A stretch of DNA of 64,000 nt from NCBI RefSeq assembly GCF_026342835.1, contig NZ_JAPEMI010000001.1:5276501-5340500 (forward strand), given 5' to 3'. Under the pieces are notes generated by a model, which was not told the DNA's origin, ran no database searches, and worked only from the letters and a program-made list of their open reading frames with translations. This DNA comes from Streptomyces sp. NBC_00154 (lineage in GTDB: Bacteria > Actinomycetota > Actinomycetes > Streptomycetales > Streptomycetaceae). This document shows, piece by piece, positions 49,361-57,874 of the stretch. A program made the translations under genes and the position numbers. How positions within the stretch are numbered: position 1 is the stretch's first letter; each line of letters starts with the position of its first letter.

Positions 49361-50676
49361 TCGGAGACCCCGAAGCCCTGCTTCTTGAGGTCGGCGACGG
49401 TGGCGTCCTGCATCGCGGTCAGGGCGGGTCCGAAGTCCGACCTGCTCTTGGCGGCCTCGGCGAAGTTGTCCTTGAAGGCGGTGTACGCGACGTTCACGTT
49501 CGGGCCCCAGGCGGCGGGGGCGGTGCCCTTCGCGATCTCGGCGGCCTTCGTGTAGAAGTCGGGCTGGTTGGAGAAGTAGTCCGGGGCCTGGGCCAGCGCG
49601 CCGCCGGTCTGGGCGGCCGTGGCGGCGGGGTAGATGCCGCTCTCCTTGACCAGTGCGGCCAGCGCCTCGGAGTCCGTGTTCAGCCACTTCGCGAAGGTCG
49701 CGGCGGCGGCCTTGTTCTTGGAGTCGTTGGTGACGGCGGTGGAGGAGCCGCCCCAGCTGCCGGTGACGTTCTGGCCGGCCGTCCACTGGGGGAGCGGGGC
49801 CATGGCCCACTTGCCCTTGGTGTCGGGCGCCGCCGTGGTGAGGGTGCCGGGCGCCCAGACCGCGCTGACCCAGGCGATCTGCTTGCCGGTGTTGAGCGCC
49901 TTGTTCCAGGCCGGGGTGTACATCGGCTGGTTGTCGACGGCGCCCTCCTTGACCAGACCGCCCCAGAAATCGGCGACCTTCTGCGTGGCGGCGTCGTCGA
50001 TGGCGACCTTCCACTTGTCGCCGCCGGTGGTCCACCACTTCGCCCCGGCCTGCTGGGCGAGGCCCGCGAAGAGACCGGAGTCGTTCGAGGAGAACGTGGT
50101 GAGATCCTTGCCCGGCGCCTTCTTCTTCAGCGTGCGGGCCGTCTCGGCGAACTCGTCCCAGGTGGTGGGCACGGACAGGCCGTACTGCTTGAACAGGTCC
50201 TGGCGGTAGTAGAACATCAGCGGGCCGGAGTCCTGCGGCACGGCGTACAGGGCGTCCGATCCGAGGGTCGTCTGCTGCCAGATGCCGTCGGCGAACTCAC
50301 CCTTCGCGTCGCCCGCCTCCTTGGATATGTCGGCGAGCACGTCGTTGGAGACCAGGGTGGGGAGCGCCTGGTACTCCGCCTGCACCAGGTCGGGGGCCTT
50401 GTGGGCCTTGGCCGCCGTGATGATCTTGGTGACCAGGTCGTCGCCCGACGCCTGCTTCTTCACCGTGACCTTGATGCCGGTCTTCTTGCCCTCGCCCGCG
50501 TTCCAGATGTCCGCGACCTTGTCCAGGCCGGGCGCCCAGGCCCAGTAGGTGAGTGAGACGGGACCGGATGCGGCCGGGCCGTCCCCGCCGTCGTCGTCCG
50601 ACGAGCCGCAGCCCGAGAGCAGGCCGGTGGCGGCGAGTGCAGCGGCCGTGGACACCGCGACGATGCGGTACTTCAT
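49357..50676 (-). CDS. Sugar-binding lipoprotein, galactan locus
   Basis: 439 residues. Lipoprotein signal: MKYRIVAVSTAAALAATGLL followed by the lipobox LLSGC, then an acidic Asp/Gly spacer. The family 1 binding fold shows LTYWAWAPGLDKVADIW, FYYRQDLFKQYGL and VPTTWDEFAETA. ATG at 50676 follows GGGGAGA. First gene of the minus-strand uptake operon (binding protein, two permeases, then LacI); it diverges from the GH42 gene and shares its control region. Galacto-oligosaccharide is the likely ligand, by context. Confidence 0.92.
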   Translation of the reverse strand: MKYRIVAVSTAAALAATGLLSGCGSSDDDGGDGPAASGPVSLTYWAWAPGLDKVADIWNAGEGKKTGIKVTVKKQASGDDLVTKIITAAKAHKAPDLVQAEYQALPTLVSNDVLADISKEAGDAKGEFADGIWQQTTLGSDALYAVPQDSGPLMFYYRQDLFKQYGLSVPTTWDEFAETARTLKKKAPGKDLTTFSSNDSGLFAGLAQQAGAKWWTTGGDKWKVAIDDAATQKVADFWGGLVKEGAVDNQPMYTPAWNKALNTGKQIAWVSAVWAPGTLTTAAPDTKGKWAMAPLPQWTAGQNVTGSWGGSSTAVTNDSKNKAAAATFAKWLNTDSEALAALVKESGIYPAATAAQTGGALAQAPDYFSNQPDFYTKAAEIAKGTAPAAWGPNVNVAYTAFKDNFAEAAKSRSDFGPALTAMQDATVADLKKQGFGVSE

Positions 50677-50721
50677 GGAATTCTCCCCTGACGAGAAGCG
50701 AGGGTGCAGCGCCGAGATGCG

Positions 50722-50737
50722 CTGTGAGCGTTCACAG
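50722..50737. promoter_or_regulatory. LacI operator candidate in the divergent galactan control region
   Basis: CTGTGAGCGTTCACAG is a near-perfect 16-bp palindrome (CTGTGA/TCACAG arms) 46 bp before the binding-protein start. A weaker related palindrome (GAATGTG...CACGTTC, 50805-50822) lies before the GH42 gene. Two sites flanking divergent promoters fit control by the LacI protein of this locus. Confidence 0.65.
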
Positions 50738-50856
50738 TAGAGAAACGAATCCGACACTTGTCAATGGTTGTTGCTGTGCGGTTATGTTGGATCTGCGCCA
50801 CCGAGAATGTGTGTGCACGTTCCCAGAAGTTGTACCAAAGAGCCCAGGAGACCCCC

Positions 50857-52902
50857 ATGCCGCACACCGCGCCCGAGCCTGCCCCGCACGGTCTGCGCCG
50901 GCTCGCCTTCGGCGGCGACTACAACCCCGAGCAGTGGCCGGAAGAGGTCTGGCACGAGGACGTGGCCCTGATGCGGGAAGCCGGCGTGACCATGGTCAGC
51001 GTCGGGATCTTCTCGTGGGCACTTCTCGAACCGGAGCCCGGCGGCTACGACTTCGGCTGGCTCGACCGGGTCCTCGATCTGCTGCACGGGGCAGGCATCC
51101 GGGTCGACCTCGGCACCCCCACCGTCGCCCCGCCCGCCTGGTTCTACCGCGCCCACCCCGAGGCCCTTCCGGTCAGCCGCGAGGGTGTCCGCTACGCCTT
51201 CGGTTCACGCGGCGCGATCTGCCACAGCAACCCCGCCTACCGGTCGGCCGCGGCGAACATCACCGAACAGCTCGCCCGCCGGTACGCAGACCATCCGGCG
51301 CTCGCGATGTGGCACGTCCACAACGAGTACGGCGTTCCGGTGAGTGCCTGCTACTGCGACAACTGCGCCGCCCACTTCCGCCGCTGGCTGGCCGGCCGCC
51401 ACGACGGCGTCGACGCCGTCAACGAAGCCTGGGGCACCGCCTTCTGGGGCCAGCGCTACCGCAGCCTCGACGAGATCGACCCGCCCCGTGCCACTCCGAC
51501 CGTCGCCAACCCGGCGCAGCGCCTGGACTACGCCCGCTTCGCCGACGCCACCATGCGCGAGAACTTCCGCAGCGAACGGGACATCCTGCACCGCCTCGCC
51601 CCCGGTATCCCGGTCACCACCAACTTCATGACCGCTCTCAGCCAGTGCGACTCCGTCGACTACTGGGCCTGGGGCCGCGAGACCGACCTCGTCACCAACG
51701 ACCACTATCTGATCACCGACGGCCGCCGCACCCATGTCAACCTCGCGATGGCCGCCGACCTCACCCGATCCGTCGCGGGCGGCGCACCCTGGCTGCTCCT
51801 GGAGCACTCCACCAGCGGCGTCAACTGGCAGCCCCGCAACCCCGCCAAGCGCCCGGGCGAGATGGCCCGCAACAGCCTCGCCCATGTCGCGCGGGGCTCC
51901 GACGGGGCCATGTTCTTCCAGTGGCGGCAGTCTCGCAACGGAGCGGAGAAGTTCCACTCGGCGATGGTGCCGCACGCCGGTACGGACTCCCGGGTGTGGC
52001 GGGAGGTCTCCGGGCTCGGCGCCGACCTCGGCCTGCTGAGCGGCATCCGCGGGACCCGAACCGTCGCGGACGCGGCCATGCTCTGGGACTGGCAGTCCTG
52101 GTGGGCGCAGAAGCTGGAGTGGCGACCGAGCGAGGACCACGACGCCCGCGAGCGCGCCGACACCTTCTACGCCTCGATGTACGACCGTCACCTCACCGTC
52201 GACTTCGCCCACCCGGACGCCGATCTTTCCGGGTACCCGCTGGTCGTCGTCCCGGCCCTCTACCTCGCCACCGAGGAGACCGGCCGGAACCTCCGGAGCT
52301 ACGTCGAGAACGGCGGCACGCTCGTCGTCTCGTACTTCTCCGGCATCGTCGACACCCATGACGCCGTGCACCCGGGGCCGTACCCGGGCGCCCTGCGGGA
52401 CGTACTCGGGCTGACGATCGAGGAGTTCTCACCGCTCGGCGAGGGCGGGACGGTCCGCCTGATCACGCCCGAAGGCGCCTCCGAAGGCCCGGAGCTGACC
52501 GGAGACCTGTGGTCGGACGTGGTGGTCCCGCGCGGCGCCGAGACCGTCTGGTCGTACGCCGACGGCATTCCCGCGGGCCGCCCCGCCGTCACCCGGCACC
52601 GCCTGGGCAGGGGCACCGCCTGGTACATCTCCACCCGGCTGTCCGGACCCGACCTCGACGCCGTCCTCGACCGAGCCTGTGACGACGCGCGGATCGCGCC
52701 GCGCACCGGTCTCCCGCACGACGTCGAGGTCGTACGCCGCACCGGTGACGGCGGCACGTACCTCTTCGCGATCAACCACACCGGGGACGACGCGACGGTG
52801 CCGCTCGACGGCCCCGGCACCGAGCTCCTCACCGGCGAGCACACCGTGGGCCATCTCGCCGTTCCGGCGGGCGCGGTCCGGGTCGTACACCTAGACGGCT
52901 GA
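50857..52902 (+). CDS. Intracellular GH42 beta-galactosidase
   Basis: 681 residues; ATG at 50857 follows CAGGAG. The N-terminal barrel starts LAFGGDYNPEQWPEEVWHED. The acid/base glutamate is in WHVHNEYGV and the nucleophile glutamate in LLLEHSTSGVNWQPRN; the zinc-site cysteines cluster in CYCDNC plus an earlier AICHS. A trimerisation domain (about 400-610) and a small beta domain follow. No signal peptide, so it hydrolyses imported beta-galactosides. With the LacI/ABC genes and the GH53 relic it forms a classic Streptomyces galactan locus. Confidence 0.93.
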   Translation: MPHTAPEPAPHGLRRLAFGGDYNPEQWPEEVWHEDVALMREAGVTMVSVGIFSWALLEPEPGGYDFGWLDRVLDLLHGAGIRVDLGTPTVAPPAWFYRAHPEALPVSREGVRYAFGSRGAICHSNPAYRSAAANITEQLARRYADHPALAMWHVHNEYGVPVSACYCDNCAAHFRRWLAGRHDGVDAVNEAWGTAFWGQRYRSLDEIDPPRATPTVANPAQRLDYARFADATMRENFRSERDILHRLAPGIPVTTNFMTALSQCDSVDYWAWGRETDLVTNDHYLITDGRRTHVNLAMAADLTRSVAGGAPWLLLEHSTSGVNWQPRNPAKRPGEMARNSLAHVARGSDGAMFFQWRQSRNGAEKFHSAMVPHAGTDSRVWREVSGLGADLGLLSGIRGTRTVADAAMLWDWQSWWAQKLEWRPSEDHDARERADTFYASMYDRHLTVDFAHPDADLSGYPLVVVPALYLATEETGRNLRSYVENGGTLVVSYFSGIVDTHDAVHPGPYPGALRDVLGLTIEEFSPLGEGGTVRLITPEGASEGPELTGDLWSDVVVPRGAETVWSYADGIPAGRPAVTRHRLGRGTAWYISTRLSGPDLDAVLDRACDDARIAPRTGLPHDVEVVRRTGDGGTYLFAINHTGDDATVPLDGPGTELLTGEHTVGHLAVPAGAVRVVHLDG

Positions 52903-52951
52903 GTCGCCCCATCCCCGCAATTCCCGCGCAACGGTCGAAGGGACAACGACG

Positions 52952-53188
52952 ATGTGCGGAAACGGCCGCGGTCTCGGCGCCGTGTACCGGGAGCCCGCCA
53001 GGACCGCCGTCGGCGGCAGCGGATGGCACCCGGCAGATCCGGCGTTCGGCAACGCGTGGGAGAACCAGGCGCTGTTCGACCACAACGCGACGCTGCTCCC
53101 GGCAGCGAGCCGGTTCTCCCACCGGTGGGCCCCAGGGAGTCCGCCTAGGCGGCATCGAGCGGCGCGCTGCGCCACTTCCACGAGGTGA
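52952..53188 (+). pseudogene. 3' relic of a GH53 arabinogalactan endo-beta-1,4-galactanase gene
   Basis: In one frame the DNA reads GRGLGAVYREPARTAVGGSG, then HPADPAFGNAWENQALFD, then LLPAASRFSHRW. GH53 galactanases end with a very similar block (GLGxxYWEPAW ... GNxWENQALFDF ... ALPSL). Everything upstream of that block is missing: the gene fragment begins 49 bp after the GH42 stop. Two conserved tryptophans have become arginine in the motif. This is a decayed tail, not a functional gene, and it explains why a short frame sits here. Confidence 0.72.
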
Positions 53189-54161
53189 CGCGCTCCCGCC
53201 CGGGCAGCTCGGCGCGGCCGGTGGACCAGAGCAGGACGGTCCACCGGTCGGCGTCGTCCGGGGAGTCCGGGAAAAGCCGGGCCAGCGCGCGGTCGCACAG
53301 ATCGGCGGGCGGCGCCCAGGAGATGTCCAGGCCCTGGACGACATCGTGCGTATGGACCAGGGTCTCCACGATTCCCATGGCCGCGAAGCCCTCCGGGTCG
53401 GACACCCCGTACGAGTGGTAGGAGCGGACCTCTGACGCGGTCGTCCGTACCATCGCCGTCAGCAGGGCGCCGCTCGCCTCCAGGGTCTGGAGCAGGCCGA
53501 CCGGCCCCGCATCGGGGTTCGCGAAGATCGAATTCGCCGGGCCGCCCTTGCGGTCGGCTCCCCAGCGGTACGGGACCTCGCGGTCCAGCGGCGGCTTTTT
53601 CGGGCCCAACTGGGCGGCGTACGCGAAGAGATCGTCGTTCAGATGTTCCACGGTCTCCCAGGAGTCCCACTCCAGCGACCCGGCGGGTGCCCGCCAGTGG
53701 TCCTCCGGAACCTCACGGAGGGCGGCGAGCGCGAGATGGACCGCGGTGGTCACATCGTCCGCGGTGACCGGCAGCCGGGTCGCGGTCAGCGTGGCCCGCT
53801 CGACGGCGCTGCACTCCACACAGAACTCATTGCCCTCGGGGTCGGCGAGCGTCGCCCAGCCCCGGCCGTCGGACCTGCGGTGGTCGCCGACGAGCGTGGC
53901 GCCGAGGGCGAGCAGCCGTTCGACCTCCTCGTCCCGGGTGCGGTCCTGCGGCTGGATGTCCAGGTGGACTCGGTTCTTGACGCTCTTGGGCTCGGGCACC
54001 GAAACGAACAGCAGCGCGGCGCCGGGGGTCTCGACGAGCGCCTCGGGGTCACCGGGCCTGTCGTCGTCGGACAGCCGGGCACCGAGCACCTCGGCCCAGA
54101 AACTGCCGAGCTTGTAGGCGTCGGCGCAGTCGATGGTCATGTGACGTACGAGTGAGGTCAT
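53145..54161 (-). CDS. Fusion of a VOC/glyoxalase-like domain with a maleylpyruvate-isomerase (DinB-like) domain
   Basis: 338 residues. Residues about 1-125 are a VOC-fold unit (MTIDCADAYKLGSFWAEVLGA, VHLDIQPQD, ATLADPEGNEFCV). Residues about 128-335 match the mycothiol-dependent maleylpyruvate isomerase/DinB four-helix fold (LPVTADDVTTAVHLALAAL, WDSWETVEHLNDDLFAYA, IVETLVHTHDVVQGL with the usual metal-binding histidines). Such fusions could handle electrophiles or mycothiol adducts; the actual substrate is unknown. The 3' end overlaps the GH53 relic by 44 bp. Confidence 0.8.
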   Translation of the reverse strand: MTSLVRHMTIDCADAYKLGSFWAEVLGARLSDDDRPGDPEALVETPGAALLFVSVPEPKSVKNRVHLDIQPQDRTRDEEVERLLALGATLVGDHRRSDGRGWATLADPEGNEFCVECSAVERATLTATRLPVTADDVTTAVHLALAALREVPEDHWRAPAGSLEWDSWETVEHLNDDLFAYAAQLGPKKPPLDREVPYRWGADRKGGPANSIFANPDAGPVGLLQTLEASGALLTAMVRTTASEVRSYHSYGVSDPEGFAAMGIVETLVHTHDVVQGLDISWAPPADLCDRALARLFPDSPDDADRWTVLLWSTGRAELPGRERVTSWKWRSAPLDAA

Positions 54162-54207
54162 GGGACCAACTGTCGCCGTTGCCGGCCGCCGGGGTCCACC
54201 AACTTTC

Positions 54208-54247
54208 GACAGGGGCCGGCACGACGAACGTCGTCCCGGCCCCTGTC
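54208..54247. terminator. Terminator at the end of the ect operon
   Basis: 12-bp outer arms, one C-C mismatch and a further 5-6 bp inner stem (54208-54247) form a long hairpin 26 bp beyond the ectD stop. Confidence 0.8.
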
Positions 54248-54273
54248 ACTTCGCGGCGCGGCCCGTCAGCGCC

Positions 54274-55167
54274 TCACCTCACCGGCGAGAAATCGCGCGC
54301 CCCGATGAACTCCGGGCGCCGCACCGGCGCCGCGAACGGTTCCTCGGCCGTGTTCTCCACGCTGTTGAAGACGATGAAGACATTGCTGCGCGGGTACGGG
54401 GTGATGTTGTCCCCCGAGCCGTGCATGCAGTTGCAGTCGAACCAGGTCGCCGAACCGGCCCGGCCCGTGAAGAGCTTGATGCCGTGCCGGTCGGCCATCT
54501 TGGTCAGCGCCTCGTCGGACGGGGTGCCGGCGTCCTGCATCTTCAGCGACTGCTTGTAGTTGTCCTTCGGCGTCTCGCCCGCACATCCGAGGAACGACTT
54601 GTGCGAACCGGGCATGATCATCAGCCCGCCGTTGGTGTCGTGGTTCTCGGTCAGTGCGATCGACACGGAGACGGCCCGCATGTGCGGAAGACCGTCCTCG
54701 GCGTGCCAGGTCTCGAAGTCCGAGTGCCAGTAGAACCCCGAAGCGCCGAAGCCCGGCTTGACGTTGATGCGCGACTGGTGGACGTACACATCCGAACCGA
54801 GGATCTGACGGGCCCGGCCCACCACCCGCTCGTCGTTCACCAGCCGGGCGAAGACCTCGCTGATCCGGTGGACCTCGAAGACCGACCGTACGTCCTGCGA
54901 CTTCGGCTCGATGATCGACCGCTCATCGGCCCGCACCGCAGGATCGGTGATCAGCCGGTTCAGTTCGGCGTGGTGGACGGCCACTTCGTCAGGCGTGATC
55001 AGCTCGTCGACGGTGAGGAAGCCGTCCCGCTCGAAACCCTGCAGATCCTTTACGGCGATGGGGCCCGGGGCGCCGGGCGCGGACCAGATGACCGGGTCCT
55101 GGCGGGGGATGGTCATCTCGGCCGTGCGCCGGGTGGGATACAGGTCGGCGCGTAGATCGGTGGTCAT
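54274..55167 (-). CDS. ectD: Ectoine hydroxylase
   Basis: 297 residues, a non-haem Fe(II)/2-oxoglutarate dioxygenase converting ectoine to 5-hydroxyectoine. The HxD pair is in FYWHSDFETWHAEDGLP, and the third iron ligand is the histidine in DCNCMHGSGDN; the ectoine-hydroxylase signature SALTENHDTNGGLM-like block is present (SIALTENHDTNGGLMIMPGS). Cytosolic, last gene of ectABCD, only 3 bp after ectC. Hydroxyectoine protects against heat and desiccation as well as salt. Confidence 0.95.
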   Translation of the reverse strand: MTTDLRADLYPTRRTAEMTIPRQDPVIWSAPGAPGPIAVKDLQGFERDGFLTVDELITPDEVAVHHAELNRLITDPAVRADERSIIEPKSQDVRSVFEVHRISEVFARLVNDERVVGRARQILGSDVYVHQSRINVKPGFGASGFYWHSDFETWHAEDGLPHMRAVSVSIALTENHDTNGGLMIMPGSHKSFLGCAGETPKDNYKQSLKMQDAGTPSDEALTKMADRHGIKLFTGRAGSATWFDCNCMHGSGDNITPYPRSNVFIVFNSVENTAEEPFAAPVRRPEFIGARDFSPVR

Positions 55168-55170
55168 GGT

Positions 55171-55569
55171 TCAGCCCTCCTCGGTCAGTACCGGGTAGAC
55201 ACCGTTCTCGTCGTGCTCCTCCCGTCCCGTGACGGGAGGGTTGAAGACGCAGACGCAGCGGAAGTCGGTCTTGGGGCGCATGGTGTGGCGCTCATGGCCG
55301 TCCAGCAGGTACATCGTGCCGGGGGTGATCCAGTGCGTCTCGCCGGTCTCGTCGTCGGTGAGCTCGGCCTCGCCCTCGACACACAGGACGGCCTCGATGT
55401 GGTTCGCGTACCACATCGACGTCTCGGTACCTGCGTACATCGTGGTCTCGTGGAGTGAGAAGCCCACCTTCTCCCGGGCGAGCACGATGCGCTTGCTCTC
55501 CCAGGTGCCGGAAGCGGCTTTCACATGCCGGTCGGTGTTCTCGATGTCGCTGAACGATCTGACGATCAC
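55171..55569 (-). CDS. ectC: L-ectoine synthase
   Basis: 132 residues, full length for the family. Cupin fold with the start MIVRSFSDIENTDRHVKAAS, the metal/ligand block ETTMYAGTETSMWYANHIEAVLCVEGEAE (quoted here only in outline: MWYANHIEAV) and LDGHERHTMRP. It cyclises N-gamma-acetyl-diaminobutyrate to ectoine. It follows ectB by about 100 bp and precedes ectD by 3 bp. Confidence 0.96.
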   Translation of the reverse strand: MIVRSFSDIENTDRHVKAASGTWESKRIVLAREKVGFSLHETTMYAGTETSMWYANHIEAVLCVEGEAELTDDETGETHWITPGTMYLLDGHERHTMRPKTDFRCVCVFNPPVTGREEHDENGVYPVLTEEG

Positions 55570-55673
55570 GGTGAGTCGGAGCCTTTCTCTCTGCAGCGGT
55601 ACTTCTGTGCGGGCCTGCCCGGGGTGGGCCCGGCCAGGCGGTCGGGATGTCGCGCGACCCGCGGGCCGGGCGG

Positions 55674-56942
55674 TCAGACGGTGTCGCGGACCGCGCGGGC
55701 CAGCGTGCGCAGGCCCTCGTCCAGCTCTTCGGGGGTGATGGTCAGTGGCGGCAGCAGCTTCACGACCTCGCTGCGCGGGCCGGAGGTCTCCACCAGCAGC
55801 CCGAGCTCGAATGCGCGCGCACAGACCGCGGCGGCGCGCGAGACATCGGTGAACTCGAGTGCCTGGACCAGGCCGCGGCCGCGGAACTGCGCGCCGAGCC
55901 GGGTGTGTTCGTCGCAGATCTCGAGCAGCGCCTGCTCGACCTGCTCACCGCGGGCCAGCGTCTGCTTCTCCATCTGGCCGTCCGCCCAGTAGGCGTCGAG
56001 CGCGGCGGCGGCGGTGACGAAGGCCGGGTTGTTGCCGCGGAAGGTGCCGTTGTGCTCGCCCGGGCCCCAGATGTCCAGCTCCGGGTTGAACAGGCAGAGC
56101 GACATGGGCAGTCCGTAGCCGCTGATGGACTTCGACAGGGTGACGATGTCCGGGGTGATGCCGGCCTCCTCGAACGAGAAGAACGCACCGGTGCGGCCGC
56201 AGCCCATCTGGATGTCGTCGACGATCAGGAGCATGTCGCGGCGGCGGCAGAGATCGGCCAGCGCCCGCAGCCACTCGGGCCGCGCCACATTGATGCCGCC
56301 CTCGCCTTGCACCGTCTCGACGATCACCGCCGCGGGCTGGTTGAGACCCGAGCCCTGGTCCTCGAGAAGCCGCTCGAACCAGAGGAAGTCCGGGACCCGG
56401 CCGTCGAGGTAGTTGTCGAACGGCATCGGCGTGCCGTGCACCAGCGGGATGCCGGCCCCGGCCCGCTTGAAGGCGTTTCCGGTGACGGCGAGCGAGCCGA
56501 GCGACATGCCGTGGAAGGCGTTGGTGAACGAGACGATCGACTCGCGCCCCTTCACCTTGCGGGCCAGCTTCAGCGCGGCCTCGACCGCGTTGGTGCCGGT
56601 CGGGCCGGGGAACATCACCTTGTACGGCAGGTCGCGCGGCCGCAGGACGACATTGTGGAAGGTCTCCAGGAAGGCGCGTTTCGCGGTGGTCGCCATGTCC
56701 AGGCCATGGGTGATGCCGTCGCGTTCGATGTAGTCGATCAGTGCGCGTTTCAGCACCGGGTTGTTGTGGCCGTAGTTGAGGGATCCTGCACCGGCGAAGA
56801 AGTCGAGGTACGAGTGGCCGTCCTCGTCGGTCAGCCGGGCGCCCTGCGCACGGTCGAACACGGCGGGCCAACTGCGGCAGTAGCTCCGGACCTCCGACTC
56901 CAGGGTCTCGAAGACGCTCAGGGCGGGCGGGGTGATGGTCAC
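55674..56942 (-). CDS. ectB: Diaminobutyrate--2-oxoglutarate transaminase
   Basis: 422 residues, class III PLP aminotransferase. Key blocks: FDRAQGARLTDEDGHSYLDFFAGAG, FPGPTGTNAVEAALKLARK, the aspartate in LLIVDDIQMGCGRTG, and the Schiff-base lysine in VTLSKSISGYG. It makes L-2,4-diaminobutyrate from aspartate semialdehyde with glutamate. Between ectA (92 bp) and ectC in the operon; a start ATG at 56942 is preceded by AGGAGAT. Confidence 0.96.
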   Translation of the reverse strand: MTITPPALSVFETLESEVRSYCRSWPAVFDRAQGARLTDEDGHSYLDFFAGAGSLNYGHNNPVLKRALIDYIERDGITHGLDMATTAKRAFLETFHNVVLRPRDLPYKVMFPGPTGTNAVEAALKLARKVKGRESIVSFTNAFHGMSLGSLAVTGNAFKRAGAGIPLVHGTPMPFDNYLDGRVPDFLWFERLLEDQGSGLNQPAAVIVETVQGEGGINVARPEWLRALADLCRRRDMLLIVDDIQMGCGRTGAFFSFEEAGITPDIVTLSKSISGYGLPMSLCLFNPELDIWGPGEHNGTFRGNNPAFVTAAAALDAYWADGQMEKQTLARGEQVEQALLEICDEHTRLGAQFRGRGLVQALEFTDVSRAAAVCARAFELGLLVETSGPRSEVVKLLPPLTITPEELDEGLRTLARAVRDTV

Positions 56943-57034
56943 AGGGGATCTCCTGCTTGTGGGGGTGTGACGGGCGGCGGTGGAACGGGCGCTTCGGTCG
57001 ACGCCGGGCCGGGGGGTGTCACCCGGGCTGCGCC

Positions 57035-57565
57035 TCAGACGTGGAACGGACCGATGCGGTAGAGCACTTCCGGAAGATGCGTCCCCTCGGGGAACAACCC
57101 GCCGTCGAAGAGCACTTCGCGCTCCACGGCCGCGTCATGGCGGAGCGCATAGGAGGTGAACAGCCGGTCGGAAGCGGTGTTGTCCGGGGTGATGGTCGTC
57201 TCGACCCGGGCCAGGCCCTGTTCCGCGGCGACCCGCGCGGTCAGCGAGTCCAGCAGCTCGGCGGCCAGTCCGATGCCGCGATGGCCGTGGTCGACGGCCA
57301 CCTGCCAGACGACGAGCGTCTCGGGGCGGTCGGGTCGGATGTATCCCGTCACGAAGGCGACCGGCTCGCCGGTCGCGTCGCGGGCGACCACGGAGGTCGC
57401 CGCGAAGTCACGGCACCACAGCAGGTAGCTGTACGAGGAATTGAGGTCCAGGACCTCGGAGTCGCGGGCGATGCGCCAGATGGCGGCCCCGTCCTCCACT
57501 CGTGGGGTGTCGATGGTGATGAATTCGCTTCGGGCACGTGCAAAATCTGCTGGTGCGGCGGTCAT
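57035..57565 (-). CDS. ectA: L-2,4-diaminobutyrate acetyltransferase
   Basis: 176 residues, a GNAT that acetylates diaminobutyrate at the gamma amino group. The family core DSEVLDLNSSYSYLLWCRDF and the acetyl-CoA loop VDHGHRGIGLAAELLDSL are clear. First gene of ectABCD. The ATG at 57565 has no recognisable Shine-Dalgarno sequence (the bases before it read AATTCCATTCGC), and it lies in the loop of a long inverted repeat (57541-57593), so translation may be under structural control. Confidence 0.95.
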   Translation of the reverse strand: MTAAPADFARARSEFITIDTPRVEDGAAIWRIARDSEVLDLNSSYSYLLWCRDFAATSVVARDATGEPVAFVTGYIRPDRPETLVVWQVAVDHGHRGIGLAAELLDSLTARVAAEQGLARVETTITPDNTASDRLFTSYALRHDAAVEREVLFDGGLFPEGTHLPEVLYRIGPFHV

Positions 57566-57593
57566 GCGAATGGAATTTACCCAGCAAATTTTG
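57541..57593 (-). promoter_or_regulatory. Inverted repeat enclosing the ectA start codon
   Basis: On the message strand, CAAAATTTGCTGG and CCAGCAGATTTTG can form a 13-bp stem with one G-U pair. The 27-nt loop contains the ectA ATG and the eight preceding bases where a ribosome site would be. The AT-rich 5' arm lies in an A/T-rich patch unlike the surrounding DNA. Possible roles: mRNA switch, or an operator dyad overlapping the start. Confidence 0.6.
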
Positions 57594-57825
57594 AAATTGC
57601 ATCGACGAAAGGGGTTGGGTCAAGGAAGCGGCTGTGTTATCACGCGGGCGCGCACCCCGGCGCGAAACCGGTTCGATTTCTTCCGTTTTGGGCCTTATTG
57701 ATGCCGCAAAACGGCCACGTTGTGGAGTCGGTCACAGAGCTGTAACTCCCCGGAGAAGCAACCGAATTGTGCCGATCGGCGTTGTTGAAACATTGGCGTT
57801 TAGGCTCCGGGGGAGCGGGCAGAAG
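57594..57825. other. Upstream region of the ect operon
   Basis: No gene is supported. Together with the dyad it forms the 310-bp gap between ectA and the next gene. It should hold the ect promoter for the minus strand, and the sequence is noticeably less GC-rich than its neighbours. I could not choose one promoter with confidence. Confidence 0.4.
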
Positions 57826-57865
57826 AATGCGGGGAGCTGCTCAAAATAAAGCAGCTCCCCGCATT
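57826..57865 (-). terminator. Terminator after the class V aminotransferase gene
   Basis: 16-bp perfect arms (57826-57841 and 57850-57865) with an A-rich 8-nt loop, 9 bp after the minus-strand stop. Confidence 0.85.
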
Positions 57866-57874
57866 GATGAATTC

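Noticed and set aside
52952..53188. Short frame as an intact small gene
   Set aside because: It reads as the end of a GH53 enzyme without its catalytic part, and overlaps the convergent VOC-fusion gene.
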